The translations under genes and the position numbers were made by a program. The notes under the pieces were generated by a model. The model was not told the DNA's origin and did no database searches. It saw only the letters and a list, made by a program, of their open reading frames with translations. Positions 11,400 through 23,631 of a DNA stretch of 64,000 nt are shown here, one piece after another. The stretch comes from Nissolia schottii (Eukaryota > Streptophyta > Magnoliopsida > Fabales > Fabaceae). The first letter of the stretch is position 1. Every line of letters starts with the position of its first letter. The stretch is taken from contig QANU01000796.1 in NCBI GenBank assembly GCA_003254905.1, positions 545,577 to 609,576 on the forward strand, written 5' to 3'.

Positions 11400-12480
11400 A
11401 TATAATTTGGAGTAGACACATGCATATATATAACAAAAATGCGAAATCTAATACAAAACCATTTTCAATTAATATTTTTCTTTTTTAGTTGATTGTCTTA
11501 TTTAAATATTTCCCTAATAAAATGCGCTTAATTTATTGCCTTTATTAGGATAAAGTAAAGTGTTTTTTATTTTAAATTAATGTTTTTCCGTTCTTTAGAC
11601 ATCGGATTGTCCCGACTATGAAATCCTTTAAATAATTACATTTTTTAAGGTTTTAGACTAAACTTTTTCCCTAAGAGTAAAAACTGCTTACCACTTCACC
11701 TAACCATTAGTTGATTTTACTTTTCATTTTAAAATTTGTTACCTATAAGGAAATTTTATAAAACTGATATAAAGATAATATAAAAAATAATCACTTTTGC
11801 TTTCGTTAAATTTTGTTGAATCTTTTTTTATAAGATTCATACATATAATTATTTTAAATTTTATTGCCTCTTTGACGCCCTCCACGTTTGAATCATGTTG
11901 TGTAACTTTTTTCATGATCAAATTTTTATCTCTTAATTGTTTAATAAATCTATATTTTGTATTGTGTAAAACATTACTTTAGTCTCATAGTTATATGAAA
12001 TTAACTGTTTTGGTATTGTACTTTTAAGAACATTTAATTTGGCCATCTATTTTTTAAAATGAGTCAATTTTATCATTTTTTTTTTACTTTATGCCTAATA
12101 AAATGGGCATTGGAATGATTCATTAATTTATCGCCTTTGTTAGGCTAAAGTAAAGCATTTTTTTAATTTGAAATTAATCAATTTTTTTTACTTTAAGCAT
12201 CTTTGTTTGTAAGCACTGTCACAATAAAAGATCCTTCACACAATTGTCTTTTTTTTTTTTTTTTTTAAGGTTTCGAATCTAGCCTTTTGGCTAAGAGTGA
12301 AAACTTTTTACCACTGACCAAACCATGATTGGTTAATTTTATATTTCATTTTCGAATTCCTTATATATAAGGAAATTCTATAGAACTTAACCATATAATT
12401 AAGTTTGAGTTTCTAAGTGTAAATGTCGTAATTAAGTTTGAGTTTCAAGTGTAAATGTTGCAAATAACAATGTAAAATAG

Positions 12481-13773
12481 GAAGTGACTATTGTCACTCT
12501 CTTTTATTTAATGTCACTTCCACTAAACGATGTTACTTAATAAGTTTCCTAAAATACCCTTCCAAATATTTCTTAGTTAAATTAATTAAAAAATGTTTAA
12601 CTTCACTATATTTTATAAGATACATTAGATTAAATTTTACTTAAAAGAAATAAAATGATTTAAATGCAACATATATTCATCTTAATGATAATAAGAAATA
12701 ATTTCAAAAGATTCTTACTTATTATTTAAACTATAATGTTTCTTATAATTTTAGGGAGGTTCTATTGTCACTCCTTCTTAATTAAATTTTATTTAATTTG
12801 AGTAAGATATTGTTCTTCCTTCCTCTATCAAACTAAATGTTTAAAATTACTATTTTTACAACTCATAATTTTTTTTTAATTTCTTAAACGTTTTTAATTC
12901 TTTAATTATCACTCTTGATTTTTTACTTTTATGTAACAATTAAGTATTTTATGAATTTATAAAATTATTTATTTAATGTATGAATTTAGGAAAAAATTAT
13001 TTCATATTTGATTTATAAAATTAATCATATAATATAAAAATGATTATATGATAAAAAATACGAGAAGTGAAAATTAAATTTAACCTCTAACTCATTTTCA
13101 CTTACTTCAATTTTTCTTAAGGTTTTAATTAATGAAAAATAATTTATATAAGAGTTATATTATTATTAAAATATGAAAATGGTTTATAAGTTAAATTAAA
13201 TTTTTAATTCTTATATTTTTTAAGTCATGCAAGTTTTATATTAAACGAGTAATTTTATAAATTTATTGAAAAACAAATTTGTTACATTTTTTTAAAAAAA
13301 AAGAGTAATAGTTACAAAATTAAAAAACTTTTAATAAATTAAAAAAAACATTTATAGCAAAAATAATTTAAAACATTTTTTTTATTGAGGAACGAAAAAA
13401 TATCTTAGATAAGTTAAATAAAATAAAAAAATACCTTACATAAATTAAATAAAATTTAATTGAAAATAAGCTAGAATATAACTTCTGTAAAAGTATGAAA
13501 ATGTTATATTTTAAAAAATATGTAAGATAAATATTAAATAACACTTTCAAAGTATTTTTATTTTTATTATAAAACTATTTTATTATCATTACAATGAATA
13601 TAAGTTGCGTTAAATTATTTAATTAAAATTTATTATAACGTATTTTATAAAATATAGTGAAGTCATATACTTTTATAAATTAACTAACAAAATATGAAAG
13701 GGGCAATTTAGAGAACTTATCAAATAACATTGTTTAGTGGGAATGACATTAGACAAAAGGAAGCAGGAATAGT
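12481..13773. mobile_element. Non-autonomous DNA transposon with long TIRs (about 200 bp)
   Basis: The left arm (TAATGTCACTTCCACTAAAC at 12519, then TTCACTATATTTTATAA) reappears as the reverse complement of the right end (TAATGTCATTCCCACTAAAC, TTCACTATATTTTATAA). The arms stay alignable inward past ACATATATTCAT/CTTATATTCATT. The interior is AT-rich with no convincing protein. Long, imperfect TIRs suggest a Mutator-like non-autonomous element, but I could not define a 9-bp target duplication, so the superfamily is inference. Confidence 0.65.
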
Positions 13774-13859
13774 TAGCTTAAAAATTTAAGTGTGATAGAA
13801 GAAGTGAAAATATATAAGATTATGATTCTATTTTCATAACGTATCAAAATGTGAAATTT

Positions 13860-14060
13860 TATAGCAAATCACGGTAAAAAGTGGTGATTTATTAACAAAA
13901 TAAAAAGCGAGAGTATAAATCAATACAAAAAGTGGCGATTTATTAAAAAAAAAAAAGCGGCAAGATAAATCGCCATAAAATGTGGTAATTTACCCGGAGC
14001 CAAAATAAATAAAAAGTGATGATATAAATTGCCACAAAATGTGGTGATTTACAAAAAAAA
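13860..14060. repeat. Short repeats of GTGGCGATTTAT-type words in both orientations
   Basis: Variants of GTGGTGATTTA / GTGGCGATTTATT and their inverse TAAATCGCCA / TAAATTGCCAC occur about six times in 200 bp, separated by A-rich spacers. They could fold into several small hairpins. Origin unknown; non-coding. Confidence 0.6.
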
Positions 14061-14681
14061 TACCACATTTTAATAACTTTTACATTTTGATATTAAATTA
14101 TTTTCCCCTCACATCAACCTAACTCATCAACATTTACAAGTGTAATTTCTGGGACTGGCCCATCTATGTAAAGTAATATGTATGAATGAGTTAAGTTGAT
14201 GAGTTAGGTCTCTTAAATATTTTTCTATTTAAAATGAAATATTAAAACTCTTTCAATTAATGTTTTTCCTTTTATTAGAATACCTTATTTGAATATTTTT
14301 CTAATGAAACATGCGTTTTGAATGATTCATTAATAAACCTAGGTTTTTGTCTTTATTAGAATAAAGTAAAAATATATTTGGTTCGCAATTAATTTTCTTT
14401 TTTTAATCTTTAAGGTAGTTTTAGATTTGTTCACTGTCACCCTAAGAGACATTTTGAACAACCGTTTTACTACGGTTTAGAGATCTTGGTCCTTTGCCTA
14501 AAAATGCAACATGTTTGCTACTGGACAAACACAATTCATAAACCTGCATACATATGCAATACATAAATAATAATGATAACAACAATTCTAAAATCATAAT
14601 AATTTGACGACTAATAAGAAATAGCAATGTAAAAAAGTAATAATGATATTAAATTATGTTTCTTTTGTATTTAACTACTAA

Positions 14682-15192
14682 GGGAAGATTTGGTATGAGG
14701 TAATCTATCCACATTGACTCCTTTGGTGCCACAAGATTGCTAATAATCTAGATTACTTAGGTAATATCCACATTACATGTACCTCCATGTGAAGTGTCTA
14801 TCTAAATTATCACTTCTAGATAATCTTAAAATAATACTAATAATAATAATAAATAAATAAATAAATAAATAAAAATTGAAATAAAAATAGTAATAATAAA
14901 AATTAATAAAATAATTATAATAAATAATAGAAACAACAATAATAAAAAAGTAATAATATTAATAAAATAATAATAATAATAATCATAATAAAAATAAAAA
15001 TAAAAATATGATAAGAAGAAGTAGTAATATATATTACCTCATAATCTTTTTATATACCAAACAAATTAATATAAATTCCTAGTTACATGACTTTGCATAC
15101 CAAACATAGCAATTTAACATTACCAATAATTTAACAAGTAATAATCTTTCTAAAAAATAATTCAAATTACATGGTATGTACCAAACGCTCCT
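14682..15192. mobile_element. PIF/Harbinger-type (Tourist-like) non-autonomous element
   Basis: The ends GGGAAGATTTGGTATGAGGT and, in reverse complement, AGGAGCGTTTGGTACATACC are flanked by TAA on both sides, the target-site size and sequence expected of PIF/Harbinger. The interior contains AATA/AATAAT-type microsatellite expansions (about 14825-15010) and no protein. Confidence 0.6.
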
Positions 15193-15469
15193 TAAGGAAT
15201 TTATAATACTCAAAGCTTAGAAAAATTTGATTATCATGTTTTCAGATGAACTTAGAGAAGATACACAAATATAAAATGAAATTGCGTAAATCTAAAATAA
15301 AATATTTAAACTCTGTCATTTTTAATTAATTTTTTGCTTTTTAATCGATTGCGTTATTTGAATATTTTCCTAATGAAAAAATACAATTGAAATGGTTGAT
15401 TAATAATCCTAATTTATTGTCTTTATTTGAAAAAAAGTGAAAGTGACAATTTTGTTTTTTCAGTCTTTA

Positions 15470-16579
15470 ATGTCTATTTGGCATGCCTGATAGGATAAGG
15501 CATGATAGAAGCTTGATAGAATAAGACAGAATAAGGTCTGATAATATAAGACCAGATAAAATTTTAATCTAGTACGACATTTGGTGATGCACTGTATAAA
15601 ACAATGTATTGTATAAGATAATATTGTCCTGTATTTGGTGACACACTGTATAGGATAAAAATTTATGTTTTGACAATAATACCCTTTATTTTATGTTTAT
15701 CCAATATTTTATTAATTTTGGGACATTAAAACTCCTAAGGACTTAAAAAAAAAACTCATGATCAATATATATATAATCAAATTTGAGATATAAAAACTTC
15801 AAAGAATCCACAAGTTCTTCTCAAATTATTAATTTTTAAATGAGTAAGTAATTTACACATTATTTGTATCAATGAAACAATCAACAAAGAACCACAAATG
15901 CAGAACAAAAAAATTTAATTGAGCCACACACAGTACCAAAAAATTTGTGTCAAATAATGTTTTTTGGGTGAGAAAATTTATCAAACACCTAAAAGGCAAC
16001 AAAGTTTAAACATATAACAATGATATTCAACAACATTCAATTTATCCAATTATGCACTTCTAAAAGACTAAAAATAAAAATAAGATGAGATAACTGGAAA
16101 AACAAATTGCTTACCTTCAGATTTTGAGAATGAGGGAATAACTAATTTGAGAAGATGAAACGTGGTTCAAAAAGAAGAAGAAGAATCGGTTTGAGAAAAA
16201 AATTAGAAATTAAAGAAGAATTGAGGAAGAGAGACTTGTCACAAAGAAGAAGAAGAGTAACACACCTAGTATAGGAAGAAGAACAACAATGGAGGAGGAG
16301 GAGAAGAAGAGACAAATCACAGCAGAAATGAAGGAAGAGAGAAGTCGCAAGAGAAGAAGTCGTAAAGAGTCTTGCATAAGCAGACCTAATCCATCAAGAG
16401 CGTATCCAGTCTAATTCCACCTCGATGGACTGGATTGAGTTATCCATTAAAATGGTGGATAAGAAATCACTAACAAATTAGCTTATCAAATTCGATGTGT
16501 ACATGAAATATTGGATAAAGTCATAATAGATCAGGTAAGCTTATTCAATCTAGTCTAATCCATCGCACTAAACAAAACC
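15470..16579. mobile_element. PIF/Harbinger-like non-autonomous element, about 1.1 kb
   Basis: The left end ATGTCTATTTGGCATGCC and the reverse complement of the right end GGTTTTGTTTAGTGCG form imperfect TIRs next to TTA on each side. A purine-rich GAAGAAGAAGA block (about 16130-16370) sits inside the right half, and GATAGGATAAGG/TTATCC words recur on opposite strands near both ends. There is no intact transposase. It is inserted in one copy of the degenerate repeat described for 11.4-16.7 kb. Confidence 0.55.
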
Positions 16580-16720
16580 TTAGGATTTTTCTATCTTGAA
16601 GCATTACTACAATTAGAAAGCCCTTCAAACAATGGCTTTATTCTAAAATTTGGACATGGTCCTTTGCTTAAGAGCATAACTCACTTACCGCTATAATTGA
16701 CCATTGTTGAGTTAATATTT

Positions 16721-17074
16721 GTTTCAGTCATTAAATTAATAAAATTAAGTCACTTTAATTCTTAAAATTTAAAAATCAACTTTTTTTAATTTCTTAAATT
16801 ATAAACCGCAAGTCAAGTTAGTCTTTCAATAATTGTTTCATTGTAATTTTGTTGATTTATCGTATTAAATAAGCATTAACTCAACCATTATCAGTTGGTT
16901 TTATATTTTATACATTTGCATAAACGAAGGAGAGAACACAGAATTGAAAGCAAACTGTAAGGCAGCTAAGAATGTACATGGTAAGAATGAAGCGAAGGAA
17001 GAGCAATGAAACAACGCAAGCATCTTCACTGTTAAAGAAAGGATAAAAGAAAATTGAGATATAAACAAAAAGCC
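16721..17074. other. Intergenic DNA left of the HSF tandem unit
   Basis: Nothing recognisable is encoded. The homology shared by the downstream flanks of the two HSF genes fades out near 17075. Confidence 0.4.
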
Positions 17075-17470
17075 CGCAACTTGACATGGTAACAACTACT
17101 CCACTTCCTTCAAAAGTTCCTTCAATCTGATTCACGGATACTCAATTTCACAGATTGCCTATAACATTGGAAGAGCTGATCAGGTAACAACAAACACTCC
17201 ACAAGCATGCCATGACAAGGTCAAGGTCATGAGTTGACAACTTGTTTGCACACCAGTCTGTTTAAATATCAACGTAATGTACAGAAAAAATAGATTAGAA
17301 TTTTAGGTCCCCAATGCAGAAACTAGATCCAAAATGGACAAAATAAGAAGCATCTAATTTTCCAGTGAGCAAGTGGGAATGTAATTATATTACAGATGCC
17401 ACTTGAATATCTCCTGGGTCAGGGGTTACCTTGGGATAGTAATATGAAAGGTCAATCAAAATTTCATAGA
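17075..17470 (-). other. 3' region of HSFA1 copy A, shared with copy B
   Basis: Several blocks match the flank after the copy B stop codon: CACAGATTGCCT followed by ACATTGGAAGA (17152 vs 24537), TTTTCCAGTGAGC, and AATTTCATAG just below the stop codon. This marks the 3' UTR and downstream part of the tandem duplication. Confidence 0.7.
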
Positions 17471-20400
17471 TCAAACTCGTTTCTTTGCATCAGAAGAAAG
17501 AAGACCCATCTGCTCAGTTAGTTGATCCAGATGTTGAGTTTTGTGACTTTCTTCCCATCCGTTTTCTGTTAGCTCTACCCCATTCACCTTGAACATTTCG
17601 GCAACATCTGTGTCAATATCCTCTGGCACTGGACTTTGCAAAAGATCATCCCAAATAGAAGGATCGCCTAAGAAATCATCAATGTTAGCATCGGGTGAGA
17701 TACCGTCTAAATCAACAGGAAATGACCCATAAGCTCCCAGTGAAGTACGATCCATATATCCCTCATCACCAGTGGCTGGTCCCATATAATTTTCTTCGGG
17801 AATATCAAGAACCCCTCCTGTCTCTATCTCATTTGTTGGAGAAAGATCAGGCATGGCGACATCTGCTTGAGGAGAAGAGATAGAAGATGGTGCAAGTGTT
17901 CCATCCTCTGTGAATTTTTCAGGAGGTGCAGCATGTGGCAAAGACAATGTTTCAGGTTTGCCTGCTGAGGGGACATGCCCTTGAGTCCCTGTTGCAGCTG
18001 GAATGTGGGAAGACTGCACTGAAGCTGGAGGGACCTCTTGAAGTGTTACTCCAGTGGTCCAGCTTGAAGAACAGCTACTGTCCATTGCACTGGATGATGA
18101 TGATGAACCACTGCCAATCAAGTAATTATCAGGGTTTTTACTTAAAGATTCTGAATGAGAAGTATCCCATTTCGTGATCTGCCTTAGCATTGTTTTTGCT
18201 GCATCATTCATCAGAGGTTGATATTTAACGATTTGTCCATCAGGAGCAGCAGTGCCCTCAGTTTGAGGAATACCTTCTGGCTTGAGCCGACGCTTTTTGC
18301 TGCCTTCAGTTATGCGCCTACTCTCATTTTGCTGTTGTACAAACTGAGCAAAGAAACCAGGGCTCTGGACAGCTTTTGCAAGAAATGACATCATTTGTTG
18401 CTGTCGTTGCTCCATTCCATGGAGGCGCTGAACCATTGCCTGCATCTGGCTATCGGTGGTCTGTTGCTGCTGCCTCAACCTCACAAGCTCTTGCATGAGC
18501 ACATTCTTATCTCTTTTAAGTCTCTCAACCTCTTCCTCAAGCCCAAACTTCCCAACTTCTACACATGCCCCTACTGATGAACTCTGTCCATGTGATTGCT
18601 GAGCCTGTTGATGACTATGACCATGACCATGGGCAGGTTTTCGCCGAGTTATACTCCTAAGCAAGTGCTTTTGACCCCTCAAAAAGCCCTCATTTGCAAA
18701 TTCCCAGCGATCTGGGTCAACTTTCCTAAAACCCTGCTTAAGGAATAATGATGATGAGTTGATGGTGTGAAAAAGGAAAAAAGAGATGAGAATGAGGTCA
18801 ATCACACCAAAAAAAATCAGAACAGAAACTTGACTCATTACATAAAACACTAAACTAGACACATGCATAGCTAAGCTAAAAATAGACTGAAAAAATAAAG
18901 AACAACCACAAATGAATATGATGCAATAGTATAGCTCAAGGATGCAAGAAGGTCCAGCTTTAAAAATCATTAATTCATCCAACTCCATGCAAGGCTATCT
19001 GCACCTGCCCCAGAAGATCAACTTGAACGGACATTGCAATGGAAGTTGTAATATTACATACGTCAAACAACCAGTAACAGATACTACAATTTAGATTTTT
19101 AATAAAACTGACATCAATTCAAACACACGTAATAACAGAATACAAAAGGGAAAAAAGTTTGAATGTCCCCCAATAAATCGAAATATAGGTTCAATATGAG
19201 ACTCCCAACTTCCAACTCCCAAGCCAGGTTCATTTGGAGAAGAATATGAGATCCCCCTCATACCAGCCCACCCCCCTTTTTAAAGGATATACACTCAGCT
19301 TTACAACCATAGTGAGTAATGCTGATTCACTCATGTAATCATGTCAATGTAACAAAATAAAAATAAAAAATCTCCAAATTGGGGACAAATTGAGCACAAA
19401 ACTTGCTGTTTATTGAAGGTTCAATTAAGTTTTGCAATACGAGCAACTGAAACTTGCATATCAATAACCTTATCCTTTTGACGTATTCTGCCAGAAATTA
19501 AAACAATCACAAAGCTAATTTCCACAAAAAAATAAAAATAAAAATAAAAATTCCCATGCTTTATATTTCAGTTAAACTGGTTTTCAAAGAAATGAAATAA
19601 AGTAAACTAGTTTATAGAATTTGCAATCCACTCAAAGAAGAATTCAGCAAATATGTATTAGAAGTACAATCCTGAATGAGCGCCCGTAACAAAAATACAC
19701 TTGCATGTAGCTAGCATTAGTCCACATGGAGGACAGAACACAAGTTATTGCAGCTCTGATTCCTAGTCTTTTGACAATATTAATTACGGTTAATTCAGAA
19801 GGAAGCAACATGACAAACACACACAATGTTATTAATATCTCTAATTTAAAGAACAATATATTAGCTACAACACCTTATACTACATAAAAGATGCCTATCT
19901 CCTATGCCACTAAGGCACTCGATCTTCCATAAAATGGCACCAATGTTTATTACTGTGACCATCTACCTAAATGAAGTCAATTACCAAGCATAGTACTTGT
20001 GACTTATAAAACCATGTATCTTCCTCTACCTAATAGCCTTAGCTTTTAGGATAAATGATTCATGGCCTAGTATTGCAGTATGCAGCTTTTATGATTAAGT
20101 GGTCTAGAATTTGATATCTATAACACCTAGACTTCTAGTTAAAGTTGAATTTCAACACATAGTAAGGTGAACTTGAGCATTGTCTACACGAGGCTTCAAG
20201 CGCAAAGTCTAAGGGGGCATCTTAAATATAAAAACTATTCATATGCCTTCACCTAACAACTTATGCTTGTAGAAAATTAGCACATGACAATACTCAGTCC
20301 CACAATGAAACATTCTGGCCCATAGACTATAATGAACTTATATCATACCAGTTCACAACAAGAACATATCTGGATATCCTCAATTCCTCTTCACAACAAT

Positions 20401-21254
20401 TTTGAAAGTTTCCCTACTTTAATTGGGCTTGTAGAGTCCTAGATTACTATTGCAGTATATCAATAAAGTAGCAATCAAGTAACTGATTAACCTGAGTACT
20501 GCTTTCTTTGTCAATTTTCCCTCTTCTGCTCCATCTAGTTGCTGAGACAACGGAGGAGGAGAAGATATGAAATTTAAATTTCACAGGGCTATACATTCTT
20601 TAGATACATCGGAAACGAAACAATAAACCTGCATCCCAGCTCTCACAGTTAAGGCCACCCTTTCCTACTCGCTCGTCCCGCCGTATATTAAACCATACAA
20701 ATAATTGAAAGGAAAAATAATAATCTTATTTTGCTGATAACCTAGTTACAGAAAGTGAGCCAAAATCCACAGCCAAACACTAACATCAGCTAATTCTTGA
20801 ATCATGCTTACTTCCTCAACTACGACGTTATCCTGACTCTGACACTAAACAGTTTAAAGCAACATATCGCGGTAATTCATCAACATCACCGATAATCACA
20901 TCCAACACAAATCCAACGGTTCATAGCAACAAAATCAAAAAATAATCATCAATCAATAATAAATAAGGAGGCGGAACATACGTAAGTGTTTAACTGCCTA
21001 ACGAAGCTGGAGAAATTGTTGTGCTTGAAGTATTTGGGCAAGAGGTCTCTGGCGAATTCGGGCGGGTTCCAAACCACGAAGCTGTTGTTCGTCGCGCTCC
21101 ACGACACGATCGCGTCCGTCGACGGGTCGTCCACCATGTCGTACGTCTTACTCAGGAACGGCGGCGGCGCGTTCGCGCTCGGGATCGGCGCCGGCGTCGG
21201 CGTGGCGCCGTTGGACCCGCCGCCGTCTCCGCCGCTGGTACTCACCCCGTCCAT
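17471..21254 (-). CDS. HSFA1: Heat shock transcription factor, class A1 (HSFA1d-like), tandem copy A, 511 aa
   Basis: Exon 1 (20982-21254, 91 codons) begins [13 protein letters not shown] and carries the first part of the DNA-binding domain, [10 protein letters not shown] to FVRQLNTY. The intron (18734-20981) sits at the invariant HSF position between helix H3 and the rest of the domain. Exon 2 (17471-18733) resumes at [20 protein letters not shown]. The HR-A/B coiled coil starts near residue 157 ([12 protein letters not shown]) with the long class A spacing. Next come the nuclear localisation cluster KKRRLK (about 239), the AHA-type activator SIWDDLLQ (450-457) and a C-terminal export signal [13 protein letters not shown]1 proteins are master activators of the heat response, working as nuclear trimers on heat shock elements. 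Length fits the family (480-510 aa). Confidence 0.95.
20492..20541 (-). other. Candidate cryptic 'poison' exon inside the HSFA1-A intron
   Basis: On the minus strand a pyrimidine-rich tract (TCTTCTCCTCCTCCGTTG) and TCTCAG precede a 50-nt block starting CAACTAGATGGAGC. The block ends CTCAG followed by GTTAATC. It matches the equivalent block in copy B at 47 of 50 positions and would read [16 protein letters not shown] after exon 1. Fifty is not a multiple of three, so inclusion shifts exon 2 and gives a TGA within 20 codons, truncating the DNA-binding domain. This is inference only; Arabidopsis HSFA2 is known to use a mini-exon in the same intron. Confidence 0.4.
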
Positions 21255-21700
21255 GCCGAAAATTCGATTTTCTTTTTGTTTCTTTCTTTCTGTGATTCTT
21301 GAGAAAAGAAAAATAATAATAATAATAATAATAATAATAATTAGGATAAGTGTATGGTTAGTATAGAAAAGGGAGGGAGCGCGGGCATTGTTGCGAAAGC
21401 GTAAACCCTAGTCGTTGATGGAGATTGAGAGTTAAAATCAAGGTTTAAGATTTTATAGGTAGATTGTTCGTAGATAAAGGGAGCGGTTCTTATTTTTATT
21501 TTTATTTTTTGTGGGGGGGTCTGGAGGGAGTGGTTTTGAACAGACAGGAGGAGGAAAGGGGATCATGGTATTATTTCCTTTTTTGGCTGTTTGTATTTTT
21601 TGGTAAAGATTGCCGTCACTTGTTTCCTTTTTTTTTTTTTTTTTTGAGAGTAGTTGCGCAAACTTTAGTTACATCATTTTGAGATTTTAGTTTACCAAAA
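21255..21700 (-). promoter_or_regulatory. 5' leader and proximal promoter of HSFA1 copy A
   Basis: An (AAT)n microsatellite (about 21313-21342) lies 60 bp upstream of the ATG on the gene strand. GGGCATTGTTGCGAAA (21384) and AAACCCTA are shared with the copy B leader at 28597, so the tandem duplication includes the transcription start region. No TATA box was assigned. Confidence 0.5.
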
Positions 21701-22212
21701 TATTTTTTGAGATTTTAGTTTTAGATAAGAATTTAATTGAGTTTACTGACATATACGTGTCATTTAATCAAATTATTTTGTATACATATTTTGTTAAGTA
21801 ATAAGTGAAAAGTAAGTCATTTTTTATGTGACAAAATTTGATTAAATGACATTAGTATATTACAATTAAACTCTTACTTTTTCTTATTTAGATGTAACAA
21901 AAAAAAGAGGCCATAAAAGAAAGAATTTAATTTTTTTATGTAATGTAATTTTGGAACTAATCATGCATTGTCATGTCAATTAAAATGATTAAGTTCTAAC
22001 TCTTATTTTTCCATCTTCTCTCTCTTCGTGTTAAAGAGGGGGTTGTCATTGCTCTTCTTTGGTGGCAGTATCGCCATATTTTCTTTTTTGTTATTTATAA
22101 TTTTTCTTGTGTTTTCATTCTTTTTTTTAGTTTGCATTCATTCATTTTTATTGTTGTAGTTTTCCCCCACTTTGTGGTGTATCTTTCCCTTTTATAGTTG
22201 TTTTCATTTCTC
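21701..22212. other. Intergenic, AT-rich, nothing recognised
   Basis: There is some internal inverted similarity of TTTGATTAAATGAC-type words (about 21765 and 21838) but no defined element. Confidence 0.4.
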
Positions 22213-22480
22213 TTTGTGAAATTTCGTTTATAAATCTTTTACATATGAAGATGATATTCAAATTTAATGTGAAATAAAATGTAATGTATTTTTCAAATTA
22301 CATCATTAGTAGTGTTAGTCTTCGATATAAAAGATGTTTAGGCAAAGAGTAGAATTATAGATCTTTGGTTAGTTTAGAATGAATAGTATATCTTATTAAT
22401 GTTAGATCTAATGTATTATTTTTAATTTATAAGTGTTGTTGGACTACTCTATAAATGAAATTCTTCTTTTAAAAAAAAAC
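22213..22480 (+). repeat. Dispersed repeat shared with 30600-30884, ending in an A-run
   Basis: Word order (TTTGTGA, ATATAAAAGATGTTTA, ATAAGTGTTGTT, GAATGAAAT-type end, then A-rich tail) matches the copy at 30600-30884. Both lie upstream of an HSFA1 gene. Ending in an A-run on the plus strand suggests a non-LTR retroelement remnant; an ancient part of the HSF duplication is the alternative. Confidence 0.5.
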
Positions 22481-23478
22481 TAAAATAATTTAAGTCTCAC
22501 ACAAATTACCTTATCAATGGTCTTATAAACGACAATGTAAAATTATTTTGTACTAATTTCTAATTGTTTATTGCAGCAATTAAACTTTCTAAATAATGAA
22601 GACACACACAAAATATGTGATATTAATAGCTACAATAGACAAATTTACTAATTTTCTTGAGAACTACAATTCATACAATTTTGAGAAAAATTAATGAAAC
22701 AAATCTTACTGTGAGCATCTTTACTTCTATAAAACGGTTGAAAAGATTTAACCGCATTTAGTCACAATCTTTAAATTTTAGTTATACTCTTATTACTCAC
22801 ATACACTAAAGTCAAGTAGAACAATTTCAATTTTATAGCATTAGGAAGTAAACTACCCCACGTTGAACACTTCCATTGAGAGTAGTTCTCTAGCACCCGA
22901 AGGGCGCCAATATGCCATGCCTCACTAGTCACTAGTACGTAATATGATAGATAGATTAGATTTATATCCAAACATAATCTCCCTAATTTGCTTGTGTGAT
23001 CATCCATTGACAATGACATAATTCTAAATTGTGCTTTAGGTAACCATTTAACCTTTCATAGATCTCACAGTCTCACTTATCTTTGACTTGAAACATTGAC
23101 TATAACTATCAAGTTTCAGTCCGTTTTCTGTTACCAATCCAAGCTTCTTTCTATTTTCCTTCGTCTACTTTTAATTAACATTTTTAACTTTTGATACGAT
23201 ACCAAATACATTAAGTGAATAATGTGTTTAAAATTTTAAAATATTAATTAAAAATAGACAAAAGAATTATTTAGTTGAGATGTTATTTGTATATTCATTA
23301 CAAAATTCTGAATAATGTAATGTATTGAGAGAACACGAGAGAACAATCAAAACTTTATATCTACCTCTTCTTAGGATGTCTATAGGTGTCTAAGTTTAGA
23401 TTTTAGAAAACATTTCTGTATTTAACTAGCCAGTCTCCTTCCATGATTATTATGATCCTTTTGCCTTGTTTCTAGGTA
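22481..23478. other. Intergenic DNA, no gene recognised
   Basis: Mostly AT-rich with no exon-like segment. Plus-strand and minus-strand open frames here are short and unrelated to known families. Confidence 0.4.
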
Positions 23479-23631
23479 TTAGTTTTGAGTGATGTTATGA
23501 TGACAATTATTAGGGACAACTATCCTCATAAAAGTGTGAGATCTACGATAGATCCTACCATGGTCAAGCTCGCATTTTTATAAGTGCAGTTGTCCAAATA
23601 ATAATCATCTTATCATTTCTCTCAAAACTAA
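23479..23631. mobile_element. Short foldback MITE (about 153 bp)
   Basis: The ends TTAGTTTTGAG and CTCAAAACTAA are perfect inverted repeats. The arms continue to pair inward (GACAATTATTAGGGACAACT against AGTTGTCCAAATAATAATC; CTCATAAAAGTGTGAG against GCTCGCATTTTTATAAG). There is almost no loop, so a transcript would form one long hairpin. Confidence 0.75.

Larger units (their letters stand above)
11400..16720. repeat. Four degenerate copies of one repeat unit (about 250-400 bp), interrupted by transposons
   Basis: The same word order recurs at about 11440-11770, 12060-12390, 14210-14470 and 15290-15470, with a trailing piece at about 16580-16710 beyond an inserted element. Each unit has a CTTATTTGAATATTT-like segment, CCTAATRAAA, TTGCCTTTATTAGG(A)TAAAGTAAA and a poly-T run; some continue through CTAAGAG(T)GTAAAAACT. 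Divergence is high. The block is non-coding and looks like an old tandem or nested array later split by TIR elements. Confidence 0.55.

Noticed and set aside
18733..18988. Extension of HSFA1-A exon 2 upstream into a Met-start frame
   Set aside because: The upstream part is intron sequence; the acceptor at GCAG before GGTTTTAGG and the HSF domain structure fix the exon edge.
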